Of a stretch of 7,525 nt of DNA, positions 1 through 6,594 are shown in pieces. The DNA lies in the NCBI GenBank assembly GCA_029939085.1, contig JAOZTQ010000063.1:1-7525 (forward strand), given 5' to 3'. The notes below the pieces were generated by a model, which did not search any database, was not told the origin of the DNA, and saw only the letters and a list, made by a program, of their open reading frames with translations. Both the position numbers and the translations under genes were made by a program. How positions within the stretch are numbered: position 1 is the stretch's first letter; each line of letters begins with the position of its first letter. This DNA comes from Candidatus Nanopelagicales bacterium (lineage in GTDB: Bacteria; Actinomycetota; Actinomycetes; S36-B12; GCA-2699445).

Positions 1-1618
1 GCGCAACAATAATCATCGTGATACGGAAAGCGAATGAATAGGAGTCAGCTATATCTCCGATAGCTGGCCTGAGTTCTTCTTTCTGTAAAACTTCCTGATA
101 CGAGCGATCGCCCGCCAGCTGATTCATACCGCCTGCTTCCTGGCGTAACGCAGCGCCGCGCTCCACGAGTGAGGTCAACTCGTCCACCTGCTGGGTAGAC
201 AAGTTTGCTTTCTGTGAGGCGATCTCGTCTTGAGCCTTGTCGGCGGCGGTAGTCACCATCACGACTGTCAAGATGACGGCACCAAAGGCCCCGCCCAGAA
301 GACGGATACCGAACATTGTGGCGCCACCAAGCCCTGCTTTGGCGGGTGGAACCGTAGCCAGGACCGTTTGGGTTATGCGCGCGTACACGAGGCCAAAACC
401 AATGCCAAAGATCAGCAACGGGATCGCTGTCTGCCATCCGTTCGAGTCTGGATTCATGAATGGAATCACTGCTAGCGAGCCGACCGTAATGGCGATAAAT
501 CCAGCTAGTACGGCCGCCCGCGCACCGTACTTGTTCCCGATAGGGCCGGCAAGGTAACCGAATACGACGATTCCGATTCCTATGGGCAGCAACGATAGAC
601 CGAGCGTGATGGTGTCGAAGCCAAGGCTGAATAGGAAGAACTGTGGGATGACTAGAATTGCTGCGAAAGAGCCGAGGAAGAAAAGGAAGCAGCCGACTAA
701 TCCGATCCGGAATGAGCGGCTCTCGAATAGCGAAAAGTCCAGTACTGCTGCCTTGCCGGCCGTATTTCGTTTCCGCTCATAGAGTCCGAAAATAATCCAC
801 AGAAGTACCGCAATAATTCCTAGTACAAAGGGCATCGATATATCAAGCGGCCAGGTCCACAGTTCAAATGTGAAGGGTTTTGTCTCCATCAGCCAGCCGT
901 AGGTAGGCGCCTCATTGAGCGCCACAATCAGACCTGCCATGGCTCCCAGCAGCAGCAATGAACCCACAATATCCAACTTGGCATCAGGACTTTGTCCTGG
1001 TTCACCTTTCACAGTTGCGGCGATGCCGATTAAACAAATCAGACCAAATAGCGGAATCATGAGGCTGGCGATCCGCCAACCATTCTCGACATCCCCAAGA
1101 AGTCCGCCGATGATCGGCGCTATCACAAACCCAAGTCCAAAACCTGATGCAAATAAACCGAATGCCAGGCCACGTGCGGGATCCCCGACTGGGAACTTCA
1201 GGTTGAGGAAGGCAATACAAGGTACTGCCATGCCCACCGCTCCGATGCCAATCAGTAGTCGGCCCAGAATCAGCACAGCGCCATCGGGCGGAAAGCTTGC
1301 GAGTAAGCCACCAATGATCGTCAGACCGCAACCGACATAAAGGAAAATGGGCTTGTGGCTGAACTTGTCGCCGGCTTGACCTATCAACATGACGAAACCA
1401 CCTGCAGCGGCCAAGAGCAGAGTGCCACCGAGATCGATGACGGCGGCATTGGTCCCGATGCTCTTTACTACCTCTGGCCCAATTACGGGCAGGATGTCGA
1501 TGGAATAGGTAACGGTTACGACGGCTAGGACAACGAAGGCGAGCATAAGGAACCTAGGTCCCTGGCTGACACCCGTGTCGCTAGTTGTAGCGGTCGCGGC
1601 TTCGGAATCAGTAGGCAT
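1..1618 (-). CDS. DHA2-type MFS multidrug exporter, C-terminus cut off by the window edge
   Basis: This is an open frame of 539 codons from the ATG at 1618 to the left edge with no stop, so the C-terminus is missing. The protein is a polytopic inner-membrane transporter of the major facilitator superfamily, probably a proton-driven drug or metabolite exporter of the 14-helix DHA2 group. Visible signatures are motif A after helix 2 (GQAGDKFSHKP, residues 80-90), the motif B arginine (LGRLLIGIGAVG, 118-129) and a motif C-like stretch in helix 5 (GFGLGFVIAPIIGG, 159-172). A long hydrophilic, partly helical loop (about 460-525), rich in Gln and Glu, is typical of the loop before the last helix in DHA2 proteins; the window ends as helix 14 begins. 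The start is the first ATG after an in-frame TAA six codons upstream. The Shine-Dalgarno is weak (AAGA). Substrate cannot be told from sequence. Confidence 0.93.
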   Translation of the reverse strand, partial: MPTDSEAATATTSDTGVSQGPRFLMLAFVVLAVVTVTYSIDILPVIGPEVVKSIGTNAAVIDLGGTLLLAAAGGFVMLIGQAGDKFSHKPIFLYVGCGLTIIGGLLASFPPDGAVLILGRLLIGIGAVGMAVPCIAFLNLKFPVGDPARGLAFGLFASGFGLGFVIAPIIGGLLGDVENGWRIASLMIPLFGLICLIGIAATVKGEPGQSPDAKLDIVGSLLLLGAMAGLIVALNEAPTYGWLMETKPFTFELWTWPLDISMPFVLGIIAVLLWIIFGLYERKRNTAGKAAVLDFSLFESRSFRIGLVGCFLFFLGSFAAILVIPQFFLFSLGFDTITLGLSLLPIGIGIVVFGYLAGPIGNKYGARAAVLAGFIAITVGSLAVIPFMNPDSNGWQTAIPLLIFGIGFGLVYARITQTVLATVPPAKAGLGGATMFGIRLLGGAFGAVILTVVMVTTAADKAQDEIASQKANLSTQQVDELTSLVERGAALRQEAGGMNQLAGDRSYQEVLQKEELRPAIGDIADSYSFAFRITMIIVA

Positions 1619-1634
1619 ACTGCATCTTTGCAGT
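1619..1634. promoter_or_regulatory. Perfect palindrome abutting the MFS start codon
   Basis: ACTGCA and TGCAGT form a perfect inverted repeat around a 4-base spacer, touching the exporter's ATG (1616-1618). It occupies the place of the ribosome binding site. It could be an operator for a dimeric repressor, or in the exporter mRNA a small hairpin with the weak AAGA ribosome-binding bases in its loop. The palindrome is seen directly; its role is inferred. Confidence 0.45.
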
Positions 1635-1689
1635 TATTGATCTACTTATCTCCGTGAGTGAGTTTGGGTGTCTTTGGCCCATACAGGAA

Positions 1690-1726
1690 GTTGCCCTGGC
1701 CAACGGGGGATGTAGCCAGGGCAACC
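1690..1726. repeat. Long hairpin repeat, copy 1
   Basis: Arms GTTGCCCTGGC (1690-1700) and GCCAGGGCAAC (1715-1725) are perfectly complementary over 11 bp and enclose a 14-base loop containing ACGGGGGATGTA. A second copy lies at 1847-1884 with only three differences over 37 bases, and the loop core is unchanged. There is no T-run after either arm, so it does not look like an ordinary intrinsic terminator. It could be a REP-like extragenic palindrome, an RNA element or a large protein-binding site. Confidence 0.8.
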
Positions 1727-1735
1727 ATCATCATG

Positions 1736-1759
1736 GTACCTCACCCGGTGGGACGGTAC
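1736..1759. repeat. Small nested hairpin between the two repeat copies
   Basis: GTACC (1736-1740) can pair with GGTAC (1755-1759), and inside it CCC (1744-1746) with GGG (1750-1752) across a GGT loop. The pairing is short and interrupted by an unpaired TCA/AC bulge. It begins about ten bases after hairpin copy 1 and may be part of the same folded leader, or chance. Confidence 0.3.
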
Positions 1760-1843
1760 TTCGCAGCGGTCCTCTTGCTGTGTGAACCAAAAGGGATCGG
1801 CCGCGGATCATCAATACGAACCGTCACCGGATGTTCTGTTGTG

Positions 1844-1885
1844 GTGGTTGCCCTGGCTTACGGGGGATGTAGCCAGGACAACCAC
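1844..1885. repeat. Long hairpin repeat, copy 2
   Basis: Arms GTGGTTGCCCTGGC (1844-1857) and GCCAGGACAACCAC (1872-1885) pair over 14 positions with one C-A mismatch, giving a longer stem than copy 1, around a 14-base loop again containing ACGGGGGATGTA. The core repeat shared with copy 1 is 1847-1884. The single stem change (A at 1878 where copy 1 has G) weakens pairing rather than compensating. Conservation therefore seems as strong in the loop and right arm as in the pairing itself. Confidence 0.8.
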
Positions 1886-1925
1886 TATCGGTTTGCCCCC
1901 CGTGAACAGTTCTAAACCACAAATC

Positions 1926-1940
1926 GAAAAAAGATTTTTC
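1926..1940. promoter_or_regulatory. AT-rich near-palindrome upstream of the permease operon
   Basis: GAAAAAAGATTTTTC is a 15-base inverted repeat with six of seven arm positions matching around a central G. Its shape (GAAAA...TTTTC) resembles Fur/Zur-type operators of actinobacteria, which would suit the putative metal-related pair downstream. It lies about 165 bases before the permease start, which is rather far, and AT-rich palindromes arise easily by chance. The Zur reading is a guess. Confidence 0.25.
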
Positions 1941-1981
1941 ATCGGCGAATTTCAGGATTTATCGGGTTGATTCCTGCCGAT
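1941..1981 (+). other. Bulged stem-loop in the permease leader region
   Basis: ATCGG (1941-1945) can pair with CCGAT (1977-1981) and CAGGA (1953-1957) with TCCTG (1972-1976), leaving a one-sided bulge at 1946-1952 and a 14-base loop. It could be a leader structure if transcription starts upstream, but no T-run follows and the pairing is short. Confidence 0.25.
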
Positions 1982-2105
1982 GTGCCGTCATGTCACCGCT
2001 TTGGTGGAACGAGTTGGTCAAAAGCGAGATAAATGCCAAAGTCAATGTAGCCAGACCTGCTGAGTCTCGCTTAAGTTTAGGGGACGTCCGTGGAGGGTCG
2101 GGTAA

Positions 2106-3188
2106 ATGGAAGACGAGTCATCAACGCGTGCTGGCCTGCCTGCCGGCGATAATGCTGCGGTGGCGTCGAGTGATCAACCTGGACTCGAGGAATCGACTGC
2201 CTCCAAGACTTCGGAAGAACACGAAAGTTCGAGATCCCGGATTCCTTGGGGTTCACTGACCTTGGGCCTTGTCGCTCTGGCTTTACTTATTGGGCAAGAT
2301 TGGCTGATTGAGGTACTCGCGATACCTCGGCTCCAGACCTGGACAACAGTTCTAGTGTCGATCGTTGTCCAAGCTGTCCCATTCTTGGTCATGGGGGTTC
2401 TGCTTTCAGCCACCATTTCAGCCTTTGTGCCGCCATCATTCTTTGAAAAGGCATTACCTAAGAATCCCGCCGCAGCGGTTCCAGCCGCAGGTGCGGCCGG
2501 TGTCGTGCTACCTGGCTGTGAGTGTGCCTCCGTTCCTGTCGCAGGCAGCCTCGTTCGTCGCGGCGTCAATCCAGCTGCCGCATTGGCTTTTCTGCTGTCC
2601 GCACCGGCCATTAACCCCATCGTGATGATCTCAACCGCTGTCGCATTTCCGGGGCAGCCGGAAGTTGTGGGTGCACGTTTTGTGGCATCGCTGCTGACTG
2701 CTCTTATTGTGGGTTGGATTTGGATACGTATAGGCAAAGGCCGAAATTTACTGCGTACACCCCAGAGTTTCGCCGGTGATGGCGTCTCAAAATGGGAGAC
2801 ATTCCGGTTGACAGCCGCACACGACATCGTGCATGCGGGTGGGTTCCTGGTCCTTGGCTCCATCGTGGCGGCCACTATCAACGTGCTGCTCCCCGAGGAA
2901 ATGGTCGAAGCAGTCGCAGAGCGGCCTTGGCTTGCCATCCTGGTCCTGGCTATTTTTGCGGTTGTAGTGAGCATCTGTTCAGAAGCCGATGCTTTTGTCG
3001 CGGCATCGCTCACCGCGTTCCCCATGACAGCTCGGCTCGCGTTCATGGTGGTAGGGCCCGTAGTGGACATCAAACTTATTGCTATGCAAGTAGGTGTTTT
3101 TGGTCGCCGGTTTGCCGCGATATTCGCCCCAATCACATTTGTCGTAGCCCTAGTGTGCGCCGTTGTAGTGGGGTGGTGGCTGCTGTGA
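2106..3188 (+). CDS. PF03773 (UPF0718, YcgR/YraQ-like) permease
   Basis: This is a 360-residue integral membrane protein of the permease family once called DUF318 and related to ArsP. A hydrophilic, Ser/Glu-rich tail (1-45) precedes about eight membrane segments in two similar halves. The family hallmarks are present: PGCECASVPVA (136-146), SAPAINPIVM (165-174), SICSEADAFVAAS (289-301) and GPVVDIKL (317-324). Cys138, Cys140 and Cys291 lie in or beside the membrane and may contact substrate. A good ribosome binding site (GGAGGG, 2092-2097) lies eight bases before this ATG, and no other Met occurs before residue 97. The stop overlaps the next gene's start by four bases. Relatives have been linked to organoarsenical or metal export, but the paired UPF0718/UPF0703 type has no settled substrate. 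The name is secure; the transport substrate is not. Confidence 0.92.
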   Translation: MEDESSTRAGLPAGDNAAVASSDQPGLEESTASKTSEEHESSRSRIPWGSLTLGLVALALLIGQDWLIEVLAIPRLQTWTTVLVSIVVQAVPFLVMGVLLSATISAFVPPSFFEKALPKNPAAAVPAAGAAGVVLPGCECASVPVAGSLVRRGVNPAAALAFLLSAPAINPIVMISTAVAFPGQPEVVGARFVASLLTALIVGWIWIRIGKGRNLLRTPQSFAGDGVSKWETFRLTAAHDIVHAGGFLVLGSIVAATINVLLPEEMVEAVAERPWLAILVLAIFAVVVSICSEADAFVAASLTAFPMTARLAFMVVGPVVDIKLIAMQVGVFGRRFAAIFAPITFVVALVCAVVVGWWLL

Positions 3189-3904
3189 AGCGAGACGTTC
3201 AAGCCCTTGTATTGCTGACCATGGGGGTCGTGATTTGGCGAATTACTTGGTCGGATTTATTCCTGAATTATGTGAAGGAGCCGATGCGCCCGCTGCTGCT
3301 GGTCTCGGCTGGACTGCTGGTTGTGCTCGGTCTTTGGTCGCTGGCAATTGCACTACGGCAACCTGCAGAAGCGCATAGCGGTGCAGGTGAGGATCACGGT
3401 CACGACCACACCCGGGCGCCAAAGGTGGCCTGGCTGATTCTGCTTCCTGTCGCCGCCATGTTCATCATCACGCCACCGCCACTAGGATCTGATGCGGCCG
3501 CTCGCGACAGCGGCACTCAGCCGCTGTCCCAGAACTCTGACGGAGGTTATGAACCGCTACCGGAAACCGACGGACCGATAACCCTGAACTTAGACGACTA
3601 TGCAGCACGTGCCTTATTCGATGGTGGCCAATCAATGACGGACCGCGAAATAAGCCTCACTGGATTCGTGACCGAAAGCGAGTCAGGTGGCTGGTACCTG
3701 ACGCGATTTGTATCGAGTTGCTGCGCAGCGGATGCGTCGGCGGTCAAAGTGGAGATTCAAGATGCGCCGTCACCGCCAGTTGAGCAGTGGGTCACGGTAA
3801 CGGGTGTCTACACCGATAACGGATCAACTGACTATACAAAGCCACCGGCATTCGCGGCCCAAGACGTCGTAGCAATCGAACCGCCCAGGGATACGTACCT
3901 CTAA
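3185..3904 (+). CDS. TIGR03943/YcgQ-like (UPF0703) membrane protein, partner of the permease
   Basis: The 239-residue product has two N-terminal membrane helices (about 5-22 and 35-57), a polar loop with clustered histidines (H64, H71, H73, H75), a third helix (82-96) ending in the family-type PPPLGS, then an extracytoplasmic domain of about 130 residues. That domain carries RFVSSCCAADA (174-184), the Cys-Cys motif diagnostic of this family. The GTG at 3185 is chosen because GTGA overlaps the permease stop, a G-rich stretch lies at about 3170-3176, and the product begins like family members. The open frame extends 131 codons further upstream, but that part lies inside the permease gene and is not family-like. 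GTGs at 3173 and 3176 remain possible. The family almost always travels with a PF03773 permease (as Bacillus ycgQ-ycgR), so it is probably an accessory subunit. Metal handling is suggested by the His and Cys clusters but is inference. Confidence 0.88.
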   Translation: MKRDVQALVLLTMGVVIWRITWSDLFLNYVKEPMRPLLLVSAGLLVVLGLWSLAIALRQPAEAHSGAGEDHGHDHTRAPKVAWLILLPVAAMFIITPPPLGSDAAARDSGTQPLSQNSDGGYEPLPETDGPITLNLDDYAARALFDGGQSMTDREISLTGFVTESESGGWYLTRFVSSCCAADASAVKVEIQDAPSPPVEQWVTVTGVYTDNGSTDYTKPPAFAAQDVVAIEPPRDTYL

Positions 3905-3946
3905 AGTTCGTTAGCACCACTTCATCGGATTCGGTTGGCTAAACTT

Positions 3947-3958
3947 CCCACCAGTGGG
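3947..3958. other. Short palindrome in the gap between the permease pair and the hydrolase
   Basis: CCCAC-CA-GTGGG is a perfect 12-base palindrome in the 102-base gap (3905-4006). It could be a weak terminator for the upstream pair (only a short GCGTTT follows), an operator for the hydrolase, or chance. Nothing else clear was seen in this gap. Confidence 0.25.
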
Positions 3959-4006
3959 GCGTTTGCGGTGGCCCTGCGGTTCGAACATTTTCATGACGGG
4001 AGTGGC

Positions 4007-5296
4007 ATGAGTGGGCGTGTAGTGGGTCTCGTCCTTGTTTTGCTTGCGGGCGTACTGATGGTGGTGTGGTCGCCGCCATCAGCGATTATCGACGTTCCGC
4101 CTTCGCAGAAGGAGGCAGGTGACGGCAGCGGTGTGTCGAAGACCTCAGATATTCCAGAGTTCTACGATGTAGCACCCGAAGATATTCCATCGGGTACACC
4201 CGGTTTCGTGATCAAAACCGAAAAGATTGAACCAGGGCCAGGGGAGAAGGCCTACGAAGGTATTGATTTGTACCGCGTTATGTACCACTCCACCACGATC
4301 ACTGGGGACGACATTCCGGTTACCGCTCTGTATGCCCAACCATCGGGTGAAGCACCTGAGGCAGGTTTCCCCTTGATTGGTTATGCGCACGGCACGACCG
4401 GGGCAGCAAGGCAATGTGCGACTTCACTTACTCCCTATGACGACAAAACCCCCGCTGGCTCGCAATTCACTCGAAAGATTCAGCCGCTAGTAGAGCAAGG
4501 TTGGGCAGTGGTTGCGACGGACTACCAGGGGATGGGTCCCAAGGTGACCCCGATGTATCTCCTGGGCGATGCGGAAGGTCGCAACATCTTGGATTCGATC
4601 CGGGCGGTTCAAGGTTGGCGCGACAATCTCGATCACTCGCGGACGGCACTCTACGGTCATTCGCAAGGTGGACAAGCTGTTCTATTCGCCTCAGAGATCC
4701 AGGCCGAGTATGCCCCAGACGTATACATCAATGGAGTGACATCACTGGCTCCTGCGCTAATCCCGGCCTGGCCCGCCGCGATGAAAGCGTTGGTCGAAGA
4801 TCCGGGAGGAACCAATCGGACCTACTTCGTCATGACATTTCTGGGTACCTGGGTGGAAAACTACCCATGGTTGTCACAAGAAGAGGTTTTTAGCGAAAAG
4901 GGAATCAAGGATTTGCCCAAAGTTGGTGAACTGTGCAGTGACCAGCTCAGAAATTACTTTCAAGATCGGGGCATCATCGCCGACTATGTCAATATCCCGT
5001 TCGCCAAAGATGCGCTGAGAGCTATAGACCTGAACACCGCAGGCAATCGTCCACTGAACCATCCATTACTCCTTGTCCAGGGTATGGAAGACGTGGTTGT
5101 CATCAATCAGGCGACTCCTGAGTATTTTTCCATCCTCTGTCAACAGGGTGACGTTAACGCGAAACTGGAGCTCTACCCGCAAGATGATCACGGCAGTGTT
5201 GTCATCAACGCTCGGGATTCGGTTGATGAGTGGATCGAAGCGCGGTTCGAGCGAGAACCTGTGCCAGATAACTGTCCCAATAAGTGGGGAGGTTGA
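4007..5296 (+). CDS. Secreted LIP-family alpha/beta hydrolase (lipase/esterase)
   Basis: The 429-residue product resembles the secretory lipase family (PF03583), which hydrolyses acyl esters outside the cytoplasm. A hydrophobic N-terminal helix (about 4-21) acts as signal peptide or anchor; there is no lipobox Cys. The alpha/beta-hydrolase core shows an oxyanion-loop motif HGTTG (128-132), the nucleophile elbow GHSQGG with Ser219, Asp362 in QGMEDVVV as likely acid, and His395 in DDHGS. The triad is intact. Several cysteines (QCAT, ELCSD, ILCQQ, DNCPN) could form disulfides after export. The frame is open back to a TTG at 3935, but starting there would place 24 polar residues before the signal sequence and lacks a clear ribosome binding site. 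The ATG at 4007 follows GGGAG (3998-4002) at a short 4-base spacing and puts the hydrophobic helix at the very N-terminus. Substrate is unknown. The next gene starts three bases after the stop. Confidence 0.88.
   Translation: MSGRVVGLVLVLLAGVLMVVWSPPSAIIDVPPSQKEAGDGSGVSKTSDIPEFYDVAPEDIPSGTPGFVIKTEKIEPGPGEKAYEGIDLYRVMYHSTTITGDDIPVTALYAQPSGEAPEAGFPLIGYAHGTTGAARQCATSLTPYDDKTPAGSQFTRKIQPLVEQGWAVVATDYQGMGPKVTPMYLLGDAEGRNILDSIRAVQGWRDNLDHSRTALYGHSQGGQAVLFASEIQAEYAPDVYINGVTSLAPALIPAWPAAMKALVEDPGGTNRTYFVMTFLGTWVENYPWLSQEEVFSEKGIKDLPKVGELCSDQLRNYFQDRGIIADYVNIPFAKDALRAIDLNTAGNRPLNHPLLLVQGMEDVVVINQATPEYFSILCQQGDVNAKLELYPQDDHGSVVINARDSVDEWIEARFEREPVPDNCPNKWGG
5287..5292 (+). promoter_or_regulatory. Ribosome binding site of the membrane protein, inside the hydrolase gene
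   Basis: GGGAGG lies seven bases before the ATG at 5300 and inside the last codons of the hydrolase (stop at 5294-5296). This fixes the start of the next gene and implies translational coupling of the two. Confidence 0.75.
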
Positions 5297-5299
5297 GTC

Positions 5300-6571
5300 A
5301 TGGCTACTGCGTTAGCGACTTCTATTGTCATTACGGTCGTCTTGTTGCTACTGGTGATTCTGGCGATGACAGGTAAGCGGTTGGGTACTACTCGCGCAAC
5401 CGCCGCTTTAGTAGGTGTTGGTTACGGACTGCTGCTTTTGATATCGATAACCGGTGCTGGGGTAGATCTGTTTCGAGCCTTAGGTTTGGTACTCCTGGTG
5501 GCGATCGTTTATCCCATGGTGTTCTTCACGCGGGGGACTGCCGCCAACATCAGTCGTACTGTGCGCGGGATTGTGGCACTCATTTTGGCAGCTGCGCTAC
5601 TCGCGCTGGTAGCCCACATGTTGTCGCTCATTGGCTGGGTTTTGATTCCGGCAGCTGTTATCGCCTTAGCTGTTGGCGCTGGCGCTATGGCGGTACTCGG
5701 TTCGGAGCGCGGGACTTCCCGAGTTGCCCGATGGGGTTACTGGATCACGCTGGTGCTGTCGTGGCTGATGGCCGCTCTTGGGGCCGTCATCGGTGGTGCC
5801 CAGTTACCGTCCGGTTTTCTCGCCGTAGACAGTTTGCCGCAAGGCATTTACATTGCCATGGCCTTAGGTGTTCTTGCACTAGCCTCGGTCGACCCCTTGC
5901 TTCGGCAAAGTGTTAAAGGTCCCGGCACCGGATTTCCTGTCGGCGGTTTCGTGCTAGGTATCGCACTGATAGCAGGTATTTTGGCCGCGCCATTACTCAT
6001 TTTTGGTGGATCATTCTTCGTGCCCTCGCTGTCAGTCTTTATTGGGTTTGGATTTATGCCAGCGGGCGCTATCGGTGTGTTCTTGGCACTAGGTAGTTTG
6101 GCCATCATCACCCTTATTCCTTGCTATATCGCCGTCGCTGGAAAGATGTTGGCCCAGGTGGTCCGCTTAGACGGCACTCAAGAGGCACATACCGACGACG
6201 AGGTCGAAGGTGCGACAGCGGGTTCGATGATCATGGCGGCTTTAGTGGCAGGTTCATTGGCTATTGCGGTTAGTTCACCGAGTGTGTTGGTTGTGGTCGC
6301 GAGTTTGATTGCCGCGGCTGCCGGGGGAGCGGCACTCTCTGGCATTCGGCCAGGTCTCCATGTCCTTGCGTCTTTATTTGGAGCGGTAGTGGGTGTGATC
6401 CCAGCGGCTTTCACCGGTGGTGTGGAGTTCTTTGCCTGGAACTGGGCGACGGCAATAGGTATCGCAGTTGCAGCGGTGGCAGGGGCAGTGACCGCCGTGG
6501 TCTTGGGGAGAGCAGGTTCGGCATCTATGGAGAACGAAACCGCTTCGGAGGTTACTGAGCCTGTGATTTAG
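5300..6571 (+). CDS. Polytopic membrane protein of unknown function
   Basis: I do not recognise a family. The 423-residue product is almost wholly hydrophobic, with about 12 likely membrane helices (roughly 5-23, 34-53, 58-76, 88-106, 110-134, 147-168, 181-199, 213-236, 244-278 as one long or two short, 308-326, 329-347, 352-374, 384-403). The main hydrophilic parts are an Arg-containing loop near 80-88, a GPGTGFPVGG loop (207-216), an acidic loop THTDDEVEG-like near 293-304 and a polar C-terminal tail (404-423). It is rich in Ala, Gly, Val and Leu, and no catalytic or nucleotide-binding motif was seen. Tight coupling to the secreted hydrolase suggests a shared role, for example in transport or lipid handling at the envelope, but this is only context. 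It ends 23 bases from the convergent tetR gene. Confidence 0.85.
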   Translation: MATALATSIVITVVLLLLVILAMTGKRLGTTRATAALVGVGYGLLLLISITGAGVDLFRALGLVLLVAIVYPMVFFTRGTAANISRTVRGIVALILAAALLALVAHMLSLIGWVLIPAAVIALAVGAGAMAVLGSERGTSRVARWGYWITLVLSWLMAALGAVIGGAQLPSGFLAVDSLPQGIYIAMALGVLALASVDPLLRQSVKGPGTGFPVGGFVLGIALIAGILAAPLLIFGGSFFVPSLSVFIGFGFMPAGAIGVFLALGSLAIITLIPCYIAVAGKMLAQVVRLDGTQEAHTDDEVEGATAGSMIMAALVAGSLAIAVSSPSVLVVVASLIAAAAGGAALSGIRPGLHVLASLFGAVVGVIPAAFTGGVEFFAWNWATAIGIAVAAVAGAVTAVVLGRAGSASMENETASEVTEPVI

Positions 6572-6594
6572 TCTCGCGTGCGGAACAAGTTGGC

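Larger units (their letters stand above)
1619..2105. other. 487-base structured intergenic region between divergent genes
   Basis: No convincing gene is present. Short open frames here lack family similarity, and the two repeat copies fall in different frames (157-base offset), which argues against coding. The region holds a start-codon palindrome (1619-1634), two copies of a 37-base hairpin repeat (1690-1726 and 1847-1884), a small nested hairpin (1736-1759), an AT-rich near-palindrome (1926-1940) and a bulged stem-loop (1941-1981). It must carry promoters for the exporter (leftwards) and the permease operon (rightwards), but no clear -35/-10 pair was found by eye. Confidence 0.7.

Noticed and set aside
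1658..1970. Two overlapping short plus-strand frames that both encode a PW-TGDVAR-T peptide
   Set aside because: The shared peptide arises because the DNA hairpin repeat is read once in each frame. The copies are offset by 157 bases and so cannot lie in one frame, and no ribosome binding site or family resemblance was seen.
1990..2259. 89-codon plus-strand frame overlapping the permease N-terminus
   Set aside because: It overlaps the permease start in another frame, has no good ribosome binding site and matches no family. The permease frame has GGAGGG at proper spacing.
2792..3184. Upstream extension of the TIGR03943-like frame from an ATG inside the permease
   Set aside because: The extra 131 residues are Arg/Cys/His-rich out-of-frame permease sequence. 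The GTG at 3185, overlapping the permease stop, gives the normal N-terminal helix and family length.
2174..3202. 342-codon minus-strand open frame opposite the permease
   Set aside because: Its product is Thr/Ala/Pro-rich low complexity with no domain, typical of the antisense of a hydrophobic membrane protein gene. The plus-strand frame has clear family motifs.
3935..4006. TTG start for the hydrolase giving 24 extra residues
   Set aside because: It lacks a clear ribosome binding site and would put a polar stretch before the signal sequence; the ATG at 4007 fits an exported protein better.
5848..6414. Two minus-strand frames of 87 and 78 codons opposite the membrane protein
   Set aside because: Pro/Ala/Thr-rich antisense translations of hydrophobic codons, with no domain or start signal.
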